Source: Paenibacillus sp. HWE-109 (GTDB taxonomy: Bacteria > Bacillota > Bacilli > Paenibacillales > NBRC-103111). From it: DNA of 64,000 nt. Each line of letters opens with the position of its first letter. Position 1 is the stretch's first letter. The stretch lies in assembly GCF_022163125.1 (NCBI RefSeq), contig NZ_CP091881.1, positions 1,054,001 to 1,118,000 on the forward strand, given 5' to 3'. The position numbers and the translations under genes were made by a program. The notes below the pieces were generated by a model. It was given only the letters and a program-made list of their open reading frames with translations. It did no database searches and was not told the DNA's origin. This document shows, piece by piece, positions 43,104-51,522 of the stretch.

Positions 43104-44835
43104 GATTCAATCCTTTCTTTTGGATGCGAAGTGTAACTTTGACCCCTCCAAGCTCAGAAGGTTCAATGAGTAAACCGGACAAGCCGCCATACTGGTGTTT
43201 CAAACGCTGCTGAACGTTCCAAAGCCCGCATCCGCCATCCTCACGGATTGGCGTGTCTAGTACGGCATAGAGCTCTTCCATTTGGTGGGGATCCATTCCC
43301 GCTCCATTGTCTTCGACTGAAATGATCAGCGTGTCATCCTTGATTTCTCCATGGATCATGATCCGGCCCCCGCCCAATTTCTTTTCGATTCCATGGATAA
43401 TGCTGTTCTCAACGATGGGCTGGATTAACAATTTAGGAATGGGCTCTGTAAGCAAAACGTCCGTGATGCTTATGGAATAATCGATACGTTGTTTACGCAG
43501 ATTTTGAATCGATAAATAGCTTTCCACTAACTTCATTTCTTGTCCGATCGTTGTTAATGAATGATCCATTCGCGTTATGTAGCGATAATACTCGCCAAGG
43601 TTAAGTGCCATCGCTTCAACAGAGGCAGTATCGCCTACTCTTGCCTTGCTTTTCATAAAATTAAGGCAGTTATAAAGAAAGTGTGGATTAATCTGCGCTT
43701 GTAATTGCTTCAGATAAGCATCCTTGGCACGTAGTTGCTCGAGATAGACACGTTCGATCAGTTCCTGTACCTTCTGAGCCATTTCGTTAAACCCTTGATT
43801 TAAAATGGAGAATTCGTTATTTGCTTTCGTCCGAATTCGTGTGGACCAGTAACCTTCTTTCATCTTGTTTACCGCTCTGAGTAAAATACCGATTGGGCGC
43901 TGTACCTGACGGAACATGATTAGAGAAAACAAAGTACTGAGAGCAAGCAATACAAAAGAAGCGGTGATAAATGAAACCCTGCTGGTTCTAATTGGATGCA
44001 AAATTTGTTCAAGCGGTGAATAATGAATCATATACCATCCTAACGATGTCGATCGAATCATACTGACTAAGTATTGCTTGCCTTGAAGATAGACTGTGGT
44101 TGAAAACTGCTGCTCAGCTTGAATGTTCTGTAAGTTGTTCATAATCCCAGTTGCAAGATTTGTATCTAAATTCTGATTTTTTATAAGACCGAGTTTTGGA
44201 TGATAAAGGAATGTATCACCGTAATACTGATATTCCCCTATCATTTTTTGCAAATTAGATACTGGGAAACGGACTTCAATGATCATATTCGACAATTCAG
44301 GCGTTTCTGCAAAGTCGACAGGATCGGCGAGCAGCAAGCGAAAACCGCTATCCGAACTGTTCATTTTCATCGACGAATCATAATTCCAGCCTTTTGCCAA
44401 AGGTTTTTTCAGCAGCGACTCTTCGAAAACAACCGAAGCATCTGAAGACAGTGTCTCCCGTTTTTGTATATTGTAAATGTTAATCTGATTTTCCCATGTA
44501 CTAGAACTGGTTTGCAGAGCCAACTTTTCCAGAACTGTCAGTGTGGTTTTGTTGGGATCAATAAGATGTTGGAGATCTTGGATATGCTCATATTCTCGGA
44601 TCGTCGGGTCACGTTGTAAGGTATAAGCTAAACCGGCTAACTGGTTCACGTTATTGTCCATTTGTTTTGTGAAAAAATCTAAATGATTCAAATCGGAGGT
44701 TTTAATTTGTTCTGTGATGACTCCGACATCCTTTTTGTAGGATAATCCATATAGCAACAAGGTGATAGATATGATCGTGAACAGTAATACGGTTATTTTG
44801 ACGAATAGATTTGCATGCAATCGCAATGGACCCAT
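43081..44835 (-). CDS. YesM-family sensor histidine kinase
   Basis: 584-aa membrane kinase. TM1 VKITVLLFTIISITLLLYGL (about 12-31), extracellular domain (~32-275), TM2 VSFITASFVLLALSTLFSLI, HAMP, coiled region, His_kinase motif LQAQINPHFLYNCLN with H385, and HATPase_c with PIVENSIIHGIEK and VEDNGAGM. The annotated ATG abuts the ribosome site AAAGG; a TTG nine bases in (codon 4) may be the real start. Transcribed divergently from the binding protein at 44978 across a 142-bp region. Confidence 0.93.
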   Translation of the reverse strand: MGPLRLHANLFVKITVLLFTIISITLLLYGLSYKKDVGVITEQIKTSDLNHLDFFTKQMDNNVNQLAGLAYTLQRDPTIREYEHIQDLQHLIDPNKTTLTVLEKLALQTSSSTWENQINIYNIQKRETLSSDASVVFEESLLKKPLAKGWNYDSSMKMNSSDSGFRLLLADPVDFAETPELSNMIIEVRFPVSNLQKMIGEYQYYGDTFLYHPKLGLIKNQNLDTNLATGIMNNLQNIQAEQQFSTTVYLQGKQYLVSMIRSTSLGWYMIHYSPLEQILHPIRTSRVSFITASFVLLALSTLFSLIMFRQVQRPIGILLRAVNKMKEGYWSTRIRTKANNEFSILNQGFNEMAQKVQELIERVYLEQLRAKDAYLKQLQAQINPHFLYNCLNFMKSKARVGDTASVEAMALNLGEYYRYITRMDHSLTTIGQEMKLVESYLSIQNLRKQRIDYSISITDVLLTEPIPKLLIQPIVENSIIHGIEKKLGGGRIMIHGEIKDDTLIISVEDNGAGMDPHQMEELYAVLDTPIREDGGCGLWNVQQRLKHQYGGLSGLLIEPSELGGVKVTLRIQKKGLNHVTNTTR

Positions 44836-44906
44836 CCTTTACTGCGAAACTATTTTGTTAATGAAAGTATACCATATGAATTATACCATATAGACGATTG
44901 TTCTGT

Positions 44907-44949
44907 TATGATAGGACGACCTTAAAATCTATGATAAGATGAATATACT
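44907..44949 (+). promoter_or_regulatory. Tandem 13-bp repeats next to a -10 box
   Basis: TATGATAGGACGA (44907-44919) and TATGATAAGATGA (44930-44942) are direct repeats 23 bp apart (11 of 13 identical), ending one base before TATACT (44944-44949). The layout fits binding of an AraC-type activator dimer such as the adjacent YesN upstream of the binding-protein gene. Functional role is inferred. Confidence 0.5.
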
Positions 44950-44977
44950 ATGAAACCGATTGGAAGGGGGGCTTCAG

Positions 44978-46576
44978 GTGGGGAAGATATGGTCACGTTT
45001 GCTGATCGTATTAGTGATGATCATTTGTTCTGGGTGCAACGAAACAAACAATGGAAAAATCACCAACAACACTACGGCCCAAATGCAAGCTTCGATACAT
45101 TATGACGCAAAACTAGGAAAATATGTCCCTCCAGTTACCATGTACACAGTTGGCTCCATAAACCCTGATATGAAATTTAAAAATGGTGAGAATTTGGAGA
45201 ATAATATACATACCAAATGGGCTGAGGAACGATTGGGCATCCAAATCCGGTATCTTTGGACGATTCACGATTCCAATGGCGCCTATGCCAACAAGCTTCG
45301 TATTGAACTTGCTAAGGGGAATATGCCTGACATTGTTACCACCAGGGAACGAGATGTAATGCAAGAATTAATAAACTCGGGGCAATTCAGGGAAATTGGT
45401 GATTTATTTGAAAAATATGCTTCTCCTGTCTGGAAAAGTGCCATGAAGGAAGACCCGGCCGTATGGGATTCTTTTGTACGTGACGGAAAAAAATATGCAA
45501 TTCCGATTCTTGACTATCAATATTCTACCGATCCTGTTCTTTGGATTCGTCAGGATTGGTTAGATAAGTTAAAGCTTCCTGTCCCAAGAACGATAGAAGA
45601 TCTTGAAGCGGTGATGGAAGCATTCACGAATAAGGATCCCGACGGTAATGGCAAGAATGATACATTCGGACTAACGATCGGATTAAGAAACGGTCCCAGC
45701 ACATGGATGGCTGATTCCAGTTGGATTTTTGGCGCATTCGGGACAATACCTAAACAGTGGAATCTAGCTGAAGACGGCAAATTAAAGTACGGATCGGTTC
45801 AGCCCGGTGCAAAGGATGCGCTACAGGTGCTGAAAAAGTGGATACAGAAAGGTTATGTTTCAAAAGAAAGTGAATGGTACAATGAGACAAAAGCAGCTGA
45901 TTTGTTCATTGCTGGCAAGGCAGGCATTATTGCGGGACCATATTGGATGTCTGGATGGCCGTTATCTGATTTGCTGAAAAAAGACCCTAAAGTTGTAATT
46001 AAAGCGATCCCCATACCCTATGGTCCGAGCGGCTTCGTCGGTAGAAGAGGTACGCTGCCAGTTAACGGCGCCATTCTTATCAATAAAAAGATGAAGGAAC
46101 CCGAAATCTTCTTTAAGTACCAAAACTACTTGTTTGATTATTATGCCACTTCAACAGGAGAATTTGCACAGGGGCTTGCTAGGGACTACGATTGGACGGT
46201 AGTCAATGGAGTTCCTTCTTCTGATGCTACATTAATTCCGGGGGGAGCCGTTCGAGTGTCATCCTATACGTTGACTTTTGACGGAGCGCGAATTCCATCG
46301 AAAGTAGTAGATGCAATTCCTAAGGATATTACGCCCGAGTTGTTCTCTCCAGAAGGAGCTTCCATGAAAGAAGCATTTACAGGGCCGCCTACTACAACCA
46401 TGAAATCAAAATGGGAACTTCTTCAGAAACTTGAACAACAGACTTTTCAAGAGTTCCTGTTCAATAGTGCCCCTGAAGGCGACTTCGATTCATTTGTAAA
46501 CAAATGGTTTGCATATGGGGGAGATAAGATAACTCAAGAAGTTAATGATTGGTATCAGAATCAAAGGTCGAAATAA
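44978..46576 (+). CDS. Orphan ABC substrate-binding lipoprotein (LplA-like), no linked permeases
   Basis: 532-aa binding protein. The hydrophobic leader SRLLIVLVMIICSGC ends in a slightly atypical lipobox with Cys at -3. The mature part has large-SBP features (IHTKWAEERLGIQIRYLW; LAKGNMPDIVTTRERDVMQELI; DPDGNGKNDTFGLTIG; FIAGKAGIIAGPYWM). GTG 44978 follows GGAAGGGGGG; the frame runs up to a TTG at 44960. It is a single-gene transcript closed by a terminator and is divergent from a YesM/YesN pair. With no permease genes beside it, it may serve as a sensor subunit or share another transporter. Confidence 0.9.
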   Translation: MGKIWSRLLIVLVMIICSGCNETNNGKITNNTTAQMQASIHYDAKLGKYVPPVTMYTVGSINPDMKFKNGENLENNIHTKWAEERLGIQIRYLWTIHDSNGAYANKLRIELAKGNMPDIVTTRERDVMQELINSGQFREIGDLFEKYASPVWKSAMKEDPAVWDSFVRDGKKYAIPILDYQYSTDPVLWIRQDWLDKLKLPVPRTIEDLEAVMEAFTNKDPDGNGKNDTFGLTIGLRNGPSTWMADSSWIFGAFGTIPKQWNLAEDGKLKYGSVQPGAKDALQVLKKWIQKGYVSKESEWYNETKAADLFIAGKAGIIAGPYWMSGWPLSDLLKKDPKVVIKAIPIPYGPSGFVGRRGTLPVNGAILINKKMKEPEIFFKYQNYLFDYYATSTGEFAQGLARDYDWTVVNGVPSSDATLIPGGAVRVSSYTLTFDGARIPSKVVDAIPKDITPELFSPEGASMKEAFTGPPTTTMKSKWELLQKLEQQTFQEFLFNSAPEGDFDSFVNKWFAYGGDKITQEVNDWYQNQRSK

Positions 46577-46582
46577 AATGAG

Positions 46583-46625
46583 AAAAAAAAGAGTCCGTTT
46601 CATTTTCATAACGGTCTCTTTATTT
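46583..46625. terminator. Bidirectional terminator between convergent genes
   Basis: AGAG-T-CCGTT pairs with AACGG-T-CTCT; preceded by eight A and followed by TTTATTTTTTTA, so it serves both the binding-protein gene and the minus-strand AraC gene. Confidence 0.8.
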
Positions 46626-46651
46626 TTTTATATAGTCTAAGAGAACACGTT

Positions 46652-47512
46652 CTATTTCATTTGAAGACGGTAAGCCCTTGGGGTTACTCCCGTCAGCTTT
46701 TTAAAAGTTTGATAAAAATGGCGCATTCCTTGGAAGCCGCAGGCTAGCGCTACAGTTTCGACATTGTCATCCGTCGATAGAAGCAAATCTTTGGCTCGAA
46801 CAAGTCGTTTAGCATTCACATAGTCGGTCACATTCATTCCAGTCAACTGCTTAAAGACGCGGGCGAAGTGGGCGGCGCTGACACACGCTTTTTCGGACAA
46901 TTCTGAGAGTCCGCCGCAATGAACAGGGTCACGGTCAATGTCTCGTAAAGCATCTTGGAGCCACAGAGGGCCGATCCCATTTAGCGGAGATAATGTTTCT
47001 TTGGTAAAAGGAAGTCGGCTTAAAACAAGCAACAATTGATGCAATTGAAGACGAAGTGCATGACGATAGCCGAAATCTTTGGCTATTAATTCACGTTTCA
47101 TCGTATTAATGGCAGTTTCAATCGCCAATCGGACCGGTTTGGAAAGATTGAATTTATACTGTTTCTTTTTCCGGGCTATCTCAAAGCACCTAAGTGATTC
47201 GTATCCGTCACCAAGCGAGTCTGCTTGCAATATCGTTGGTGCGAAAAATATGGCCGTAGAAACAATAGGTTCTGTGGCGGACGGAAATGCGCGGTGGACG
47301 GTGTTGCCGGGGATGAGGAATAAATCTCCCTGATCTTTTTCGTAGAGCGCGTCATCGATAAAAAACTTTCCGTTCCCCTTGTGAACGTACACCACTTCGT
47401 ACAAATCATGCAAATGGTCTGGCAGCTCACCTTCCGAATATCGAAGACTTTTATAAACCATTTCGAACGGAAAGATCGGATCTAATAAAAAAGGCTTGCG
47501 AATCGGTTGCAC
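46652..47512 (-). CDS. AraC-family transcriptional regulator with cupin sensor domain
   Basis: 286-aa regulator: N-terminal cupin (HLHDLYEVVYVHKGNGKFFI, GDLFLIPGNTVHRAFPS) and C-terminal AraC double HTH (~185-286; SEKACVSAAHFARVFKQLTGMN, VETVALACGFQGMRHFYQTFKKLTG). The start is GTG 47512, 8 bases after GGAGG (47521-47525); the in-frame ATG at 47587 lies upstream of a good promoter and is not plausible. It is divergent from uxaB/uxaA/fucU, and probably controls uronate or fucose genes; the family commonly binds sugars in the cupin. Confidence 0.9.
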   Translation of the reverse strand: MQPIRKPFLLDPIFPFEMVYKSLRYSEGELPDHLHDLYEVVYVHKGNGKFFIDDALYEKDQGDLFLIPGNTVHRAFPSATEPIVSTAIFFAPTILQADSLGDGYESLRCFEIARKKKQYKFNLSKPVRLAIETAINTMKRELIAKDFGYRHALRLQLHQLLLVLSRLPFTKETLSPLNGIGPLWLQDALRDIDRDPVHCGGLSELSEKACVSAAHFARVFKQLTGMNVTDYVNAKRLVRAKDLLLSTDDNVETVALACGFQGMRHFYQTFKKLTGVTPRAYRLQMK

Positions 47513-47546
47513 GTAGATGACCTCCAAATAAGATGTGTTTGTTAGA

Positions 47547-47576
47547 AATATATCAAAATCGGATATAAAAATGCAA
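47547..47576 (-). promoter_or_regulatory. SigA-type promoter of the AraC gene
   Basis: On the minus strand TTGCAT (47576-47571), 18-bp spacer, TATATT (47552-47547). The predicted transcript starts near 47540, which supports GTG 47512 as the start codon. Confidence 0.6.
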
Positions 47577-47874
47577 TTCACTGACATTTTAATTTCTTTT
47601 TAATATCGTAAAATAAAGTCATGTCGAGTGGAGAGGACTTCCACATGCGTATTGACGCTCACCACCCTTATGTACAGAGATAGACGGCACCATCACCGTT
47701 AAGGAGGCTGCCCCTATTTAAGATATGTCCGATGCATGCAGGCTGTTCGATCCCATGTTTTTGGAAGCGTTTCAAATTTATGTGAAAAAAAGCTTTCCCG
47801 TCCATCTCTTCGTGACATCGAATCGGTTAAACGAGCTTAATATTTGGAGAAAATGCAAAGGAGTTGTACGAGCA
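47577..47874 (+). other. Intergenic region upstream of uxaB, possible gene remnants
   Basis: Holds a short frame at 47645 (ATG with GGAG nearby) reading MRIDAHHPYVQR then stop; its start resembles amidohydrolase N-termini (MRIDAH), so it may be a decayed gene or a leader peptide. The uxaB frame also extends upstream to 47725 without a ribosome site. No clear -35/-10 pair was found. Confidence 0.3.
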
Positions 47875-49371
47875 ATGATGAAGGAGCGATTAAACGCGAA
47901 CTTATTGACGGGGGAACAGAAACGCCAGTTTGAAGCCGTTACCGCTAGCCCGGTCACCGTTCTGCAAATTGGAGAAGGAAATTTCTTGAGAGGTTTTGCA
48001 GACTGGATGCTTCATGTAAGCAAAGAGCAAGGGTTGTTTCATGGCAGCGTCGCTGTTACCCAGCCCAGACCTACCGGCAAACCTAAAATTGAAGAATTGG
48101 CAGTGCAGGATGGAATCTATACGCTTGTCATCCGGGGATTGGAAGACGGTTTGCCGGTAGAACGCCAAAGCGTAGTATCTATGTTTTCCCAGGTTATCAA
48201 TCCTTATGAGGAATGGAATCGGTTTATCGCCTTGGCGGAAAGTGATGACTTAAGATTCGTCATCTCCAATACGACGGAAGCAGGAATTGCATACAAGCAG
48301 GAACAGCTGACAAAGAGCCCCATTGTTTCGTTCCCGGGAAAAATGGCTTATTTGCTTTATCGGCGCTATCTTGTGTTTGGCGGTGCAGCAGATAAAGGTT
48401 TAATCTTCCTACCTTGCGAGCTATTAGAAAGTAATGGAGATACGCTTCGCGACATTGTCATTCGATACAGTCTGGATTGGGAGTTTCCGGACGAATTTCG
48501 GGCATGGCTGTTGTCAAGCAACCGGTTCTTGAATACGCTGGTCGATCGGATTGTCACTGGTTATCCGGGGGAAGAAGAGGCACAAGCATGGTTTTCAGAA
48601 TGGTCGTATACGGATCGGCTGCTGACGACTGCGGAACCCTATCATCTGTGGGCCATCCAGGGGGAAGAATCATTAGATGAGCAGCTACCACTGCAAAAAG
48701 CCGGATTAAACGTACACTGGACAAATGATTTGCGCCCGTATCAGCAACGTAAAGTGCGTATTCTCAATGCCGCTCATACGTGGATGGCGCCACTCGGCAT
48801 TCTACATGGTGTCGAGCATGTTCGGGAAATTATGGAGCATCAAGTTTTAGGGCAGGCAGTCAAGTCGATGGTTCGCTTCGAAATCATACCTACCCTTCCC
48901 TACTCAGCAGGTGAAATGAATGCATATGCGGATACCGTGTTCGAAAGATTTGGCAATCCGTTCATTCGTCACAGGCTTGCGGATATCGGCATGAACAGTT
49001 TGTCAAAATTTAAGGTTAGGTTGCTTCCATCGCTTAGTCATTATGCTGATCTTGGACTTCAGATACCGGAAGGACTTGTCGAGGGGATGGCCAGCTTGCT
49101 GCGCTATTATCGTATAGCTCAGGTAGACGGTCAGTTTGAAGGCCGAGATTTTCAGGGAGGAACGTATGTCGTTCGAGACGAAGTAGAGTCATTGATGTGC
49201 ATTGCAGAAATCTGGGCGAAAGCTAAAACAAATCGTGATGACTTGCAAAGTACCATAAAAAAGCTATTGGCTCTAACAACAGTTTGGGGCAAAGATCTTA
49301 CAGACTGGATCGGTTTGGCAGATTCGATATGTCATTGGTGGGTAAAAACGGAAGGAAGGGATAGAGGATGA
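47875..49371 (+). CDS. uxaB: Tagaturonate reductase (altronate oxidoreductase)
   Basis: 498-aa NAD-dependent enzyme of the long-chain mannitol dehydrogenase family that reduces D-tagaturonate to D-altronate in galacturonate catabolism. Rossmann region VLQIGEGNFLRGFADWM near the N-terminus, and the conserved catalytic Lys/Asn/His segment RKVRILNAAHTWMAPLG in the middle. The frame is open from 47725, but ATG 47875 (or 47878), after AAAGGAG, gives the normal family length. It overlaps uxaA by 4 bases (ATGA). uxaC, kdgK and kdgA are not in the window. Confidence 0.93.
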   Translation: MMKERLNANLLTGEQKRQFEAVTASPVTVLQIGEGNFLRGFADWMLHVSKEQGLFHGSVAVTQPRPTGKPKIEELAVQDGIYTLVIRGLEDGLPVERQSVVSMFSQVINPYEEWNRFIALAESDDLRFVISNTTEAGIAYKQEQLTKSPIVSFPGKMAYLLYRRYLVFGGAADKGLIFLPCELLESNGDTLRDIVIRYSLDWEFPDEFRAWLLSSNRFLNTLVDRIVTGYPGEEEAQAWFSEWSYTDRLLTTAEPYHLWAIQGEESLDEQLPLQKAGLNVHWTNDLRPYQQRKVRILNAAHTWMAPLGILHGVEHVREIMEHQVLGQAVKSMVRFEIIPTLPYSAGEMNAYADTVFERFGNPFIRHRLADIGMNSLSKFKVRLLPSLSHYADLGLQIPEGLVEGMASLLRYYRIAQVDGQFEGRDFQGGTYVVRDEVESLMCIAEIWAKAKTNRDDLQSTIKKLLALTTVWGKDLTDWIGLADSICHWWVKTEGRDRG

Positions 49372-50867
49372 AACTTTGGGTACGATTATCTCCTAACGAT
49401 CAGGTCATTATAATGCTTGCCTCGTTATCGGAGGGACAGAAACTGACGTTGGAGGATGGCTCTCCGTTGATTCTGAAGGAGGATGTCTCGCGAGGTCACA
49501 AAATCGCAACAGACTTTGTCCCTGCTGGTCATGACGTGCACAAATTTGGCTATTCTATCGGCAAAGCTTCTGTCGATATTGAGCCAGGTACTTGGGTACA
49601 CACGCATAATTTGAGAACCGGTTTGGAAGGTATCGTGAACTACAGCTACGAGCCGACAAATGAATTAATTTCATCTGCAAATCCGGCGGATGCGCATCGT
49701 ACGTTTATGGGGTATGAGCGGCCAAACGGGGAAGTCGGCATTCGGAATGAAATTTGGATTATTAATACGGTTGGCTGTATTAATAAGACATGCGAGCTTC
49801 TGGCCAAGAAGGGTAACGTACTGTTCGGGGAGCAAGTCGACGGCATTCATCACTTCGCACATCCATTCGGATGCTCACAGCTCGGTGACGACCTCAAATT
49901 CACGCAGAAACTGCTAGCCTCTCTTGTACAACACCCGAATGCCGCTGGCGTGCTAGTGGTTGGGCTAGGGTGCGAGAACAACCAGATCGATTTGTTCAAG
50001 ACTGTAATCGGAGATTATGATACGAATCGGGTCAAATTTCTGAAGTCGCAGGAAGCGGAGGATGAATTAGAGGAAGGCATAACGTTAATCGGAGAACTGG
50101 TTGAGTTTGCCCGAACTTTCACAAGGAAGCCGCTTCCGGTAGCGAAAATCAAGATTGGACTGAAATGCGGGGGGTCTGATGGTTTTTCCGGGATCACAGC
50201 GAATCCGCTTGTCGGAGGGGCTTCTGACCGGCTCATCGCGGCTGGAGGAACTGCCATTCTAACGGAAGTGCCCGAAATGTTCGGAGCGGAGACGATACTG
50301 ATGAAGCGGGCGTCGGATGAAGATGTATTCGGCAGGATCGTCGCTCTGATCAACGATTTTAAGGGATATTATGTACGTCACAACCAAGTCATCTATGAGA
50401 ATCCATCGCCTGGCAATAAATCCGGGGGCATTAGCACGCTGGAGGAAAAGTCGCTCGGCTGTACCCAAAAGGGAGGTCATTCTCTTGTCACGGATGTAGT
50501 TCCTTATGGTGAAAGGGTCGTCAAGACAGGGTTGAACTTGCTCGAAGCACCGGGGAACGATTTGGTTTCTGTCACAGCGCTTACAGCAGCAGGCGCGCAT
50601 ATCGTACTTTTCACGACGGGGAGAGGAACGCCATTCGGAGGCCCTGTACCCACCGTTAAAATCTCGACAAACTCGGAGCTGGCCCATCGCAAAAGAAATT
50701 GGATCGACTTTGATGCCGGCCGACTTCTAGAAGGCCAAAGCATGGAAGAACTCATAGAGGAATTGTGGGAATCGATGATCGCCATCGCTTCTGGCGAGAC
50801 GCTTACGCATAACGAGAAAAACGGGTTTAAGGAAATTGCTATTTTCAAAGACGGAGTGATTTTATGA
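49368..50867 (+). CDS. uxaA: Altronate dehydratase
   Basis: 499-aa UxaA-family dehydratase converting D-altronate to 2-keto-3-deoxygluconate in the cytoplasm. N-terminal SAF domain (~1-90, with GHKIATDFVPAGHDVHKFGYSIG) and C-terminal galactarate/altronate dehydratase domain (RPNGEVGIRNEIWII, HPFGCSQLGDD, VLVVGLGCENNQ, KCGGSDGFSGITANPLVG). Conserved Cys/His residues for the metal lie in these segments. Start overlaps the uxaB stop, so the two are coupled. About 120 bp without recognised coding separates it from fucU. Confidence 0.95.
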   Translation: MKLWVRLSPNDQVIIMLASLSEGQKLTLEDGSPLILKEDVSRGHKIATDFVPAGHDVHKFGYSIGKASVDIEPGTWVHTHNLRTGLEGIVNYSYEPTNELISSANPADAHRTFMGYERPNGEVGIRNEIWIINTVGCINKTCELLAKKGNVLFGEQVDGIHHFAHPFGCSQLGDDLKFTQKLLASLVQHPNAAGVLVVGLGCENNQIDLFKTVIGDYDTNRVKFLKSQEAEDELEEGITLIGELVEFARTFTRKPLPVAKIKIGLKCGGSDGFSGITANPLVGGASDRLIAAGGTAILTEVPEMFGAETILMKRASDEDVFGRIVALINDFKGYYVRHNQVIYENPSPGNKSGGISTLEEKSLGCTQKGGHSLVTDVVPYGERVVKTGLNLLEAPGNDLVSVTALTAAGAHIVLFTTGRGTPFGGPVPTVKISTNSELAHRKRNWIDFDAGRLLEGQSMEELIEELWESMIAIASGETLTHNEKNGFKEIAIFKDGVIL

Positions 50868-50994
50868 AGTATTGCCCAGTATGCACCGTGTTGCGTTTGA
50901 TGGGATGATTTGATGCCGGAGCCAAATGTAATAAAAGCGATCGTAGAAGTCTAGAACATAATCAGATCTTAGCAGTTAAAGGAGCGTATTGAAA

Positions 50995-51426
50995 ATGTTA
51001 AAGGGCATACCTCACATTCTATCGCCTGAAATTTTAAAGATTTTGATGGAGATGGGCCATGGCGATGAAATCTTATTAGCCGACGCTAACTTTCCAGCAG
51101 CAAGCCATGCCCAAAGACTGGTCAGATGCGATGGTCACGGAATACCTGAATTGCTGGAAGCAACGATGCAATTACTCCCGTTGGATCCTTATGTGAAAAA
51201 GCCTGTGGCCCTGATGCAGGTCGTGCCTGGTGATCCAATTGAGACTCCAATCTGGGATACCTACATGGCAATTCTGAAGAATCATACGGAAAACAACGAA
51301 CCGTTTGAAGAAGTTGAACGCTTTGCCTTTTACGAGCGTGCGAAGCAAGCCTACGCGATCGTAGCAACAGGCGAAAGAGCGTTGTATGCAAATGTATTTC
51401 TGAAAAAAGGTGTAATTAGCAGTTAA
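50995..51426 (+). CDS. fucU: L-fucose mutarotase (RbsD/FucU family)
   Basis: 143-aa RbsD/FucU-fold protein that interconverts alpha and beta anomers of L-fucose (or a related sugar). Features: LSPEILKILMEMGHGDEILLADANFPA, the catalytic-type His in this block, ALMQVVPGD and the C-terminal VATGERALYANVFLKKGVI. FucU rather than RbsD is favoured by the ADANFP and ALYANVFLKKG segments. ATG 50995 is 10 bases after AAAGGAG. No fucose isomerase, kinase or aldolase is in the window, but GH29 and GH95 enzymes that release fucose are. The stop codon lies inside the direct repeat at 51422. Confidence 0.88.
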   Translation: MLKGIPHILSPEILKILMEMGHGDEILLADANFPAASHAQRLVRCDGHGIPELLEATMQLLPLDPYVKKPVALMQVVPGDPIETPIWDTYMAILKNHTENNEPFEEVERFAFYERAKQAYAIVATGERALYANVFLKKGVISS

Positions 51427-51510
51427 TTGCATATGAAAAGGAAGGGGGCAGGTCGAGTGCATTCAATCGTCTGCCCTCTTTGCAGTTGAATTCATCAACA
51501 TATCGCGCAA
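51422..51510 (+). repeat. Intergenic direct repeat, copy B (with hairpin)
   Basis: About 89 bp matching 15816-15899 in the same orientation with a few substitutions and small indels. Contains GGGCAG/CTGCCC hairpin followed by TCTTT and probably terminates the uxaB-uxaA-fucU transcript. It begins at the fucU stop codon. Confidence 0.8.
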
Positions 51511-51522
51511 TGCGCTCATTAA

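Noticed and set aside
44951..44964. TGAAACCGATTGGA as a cre site
   Set aside because: Two mismatches to the consensus and overlap with the ribosome-site region of the gene at 44978.
50868..50994. Possible gene remnant between uxaA and fucU
   Set aside because: Short frames are present (reading MHRVAFDGMI and MPEPNVIKAIVEV) but no family could be recognised and no ribosome site precedes them.
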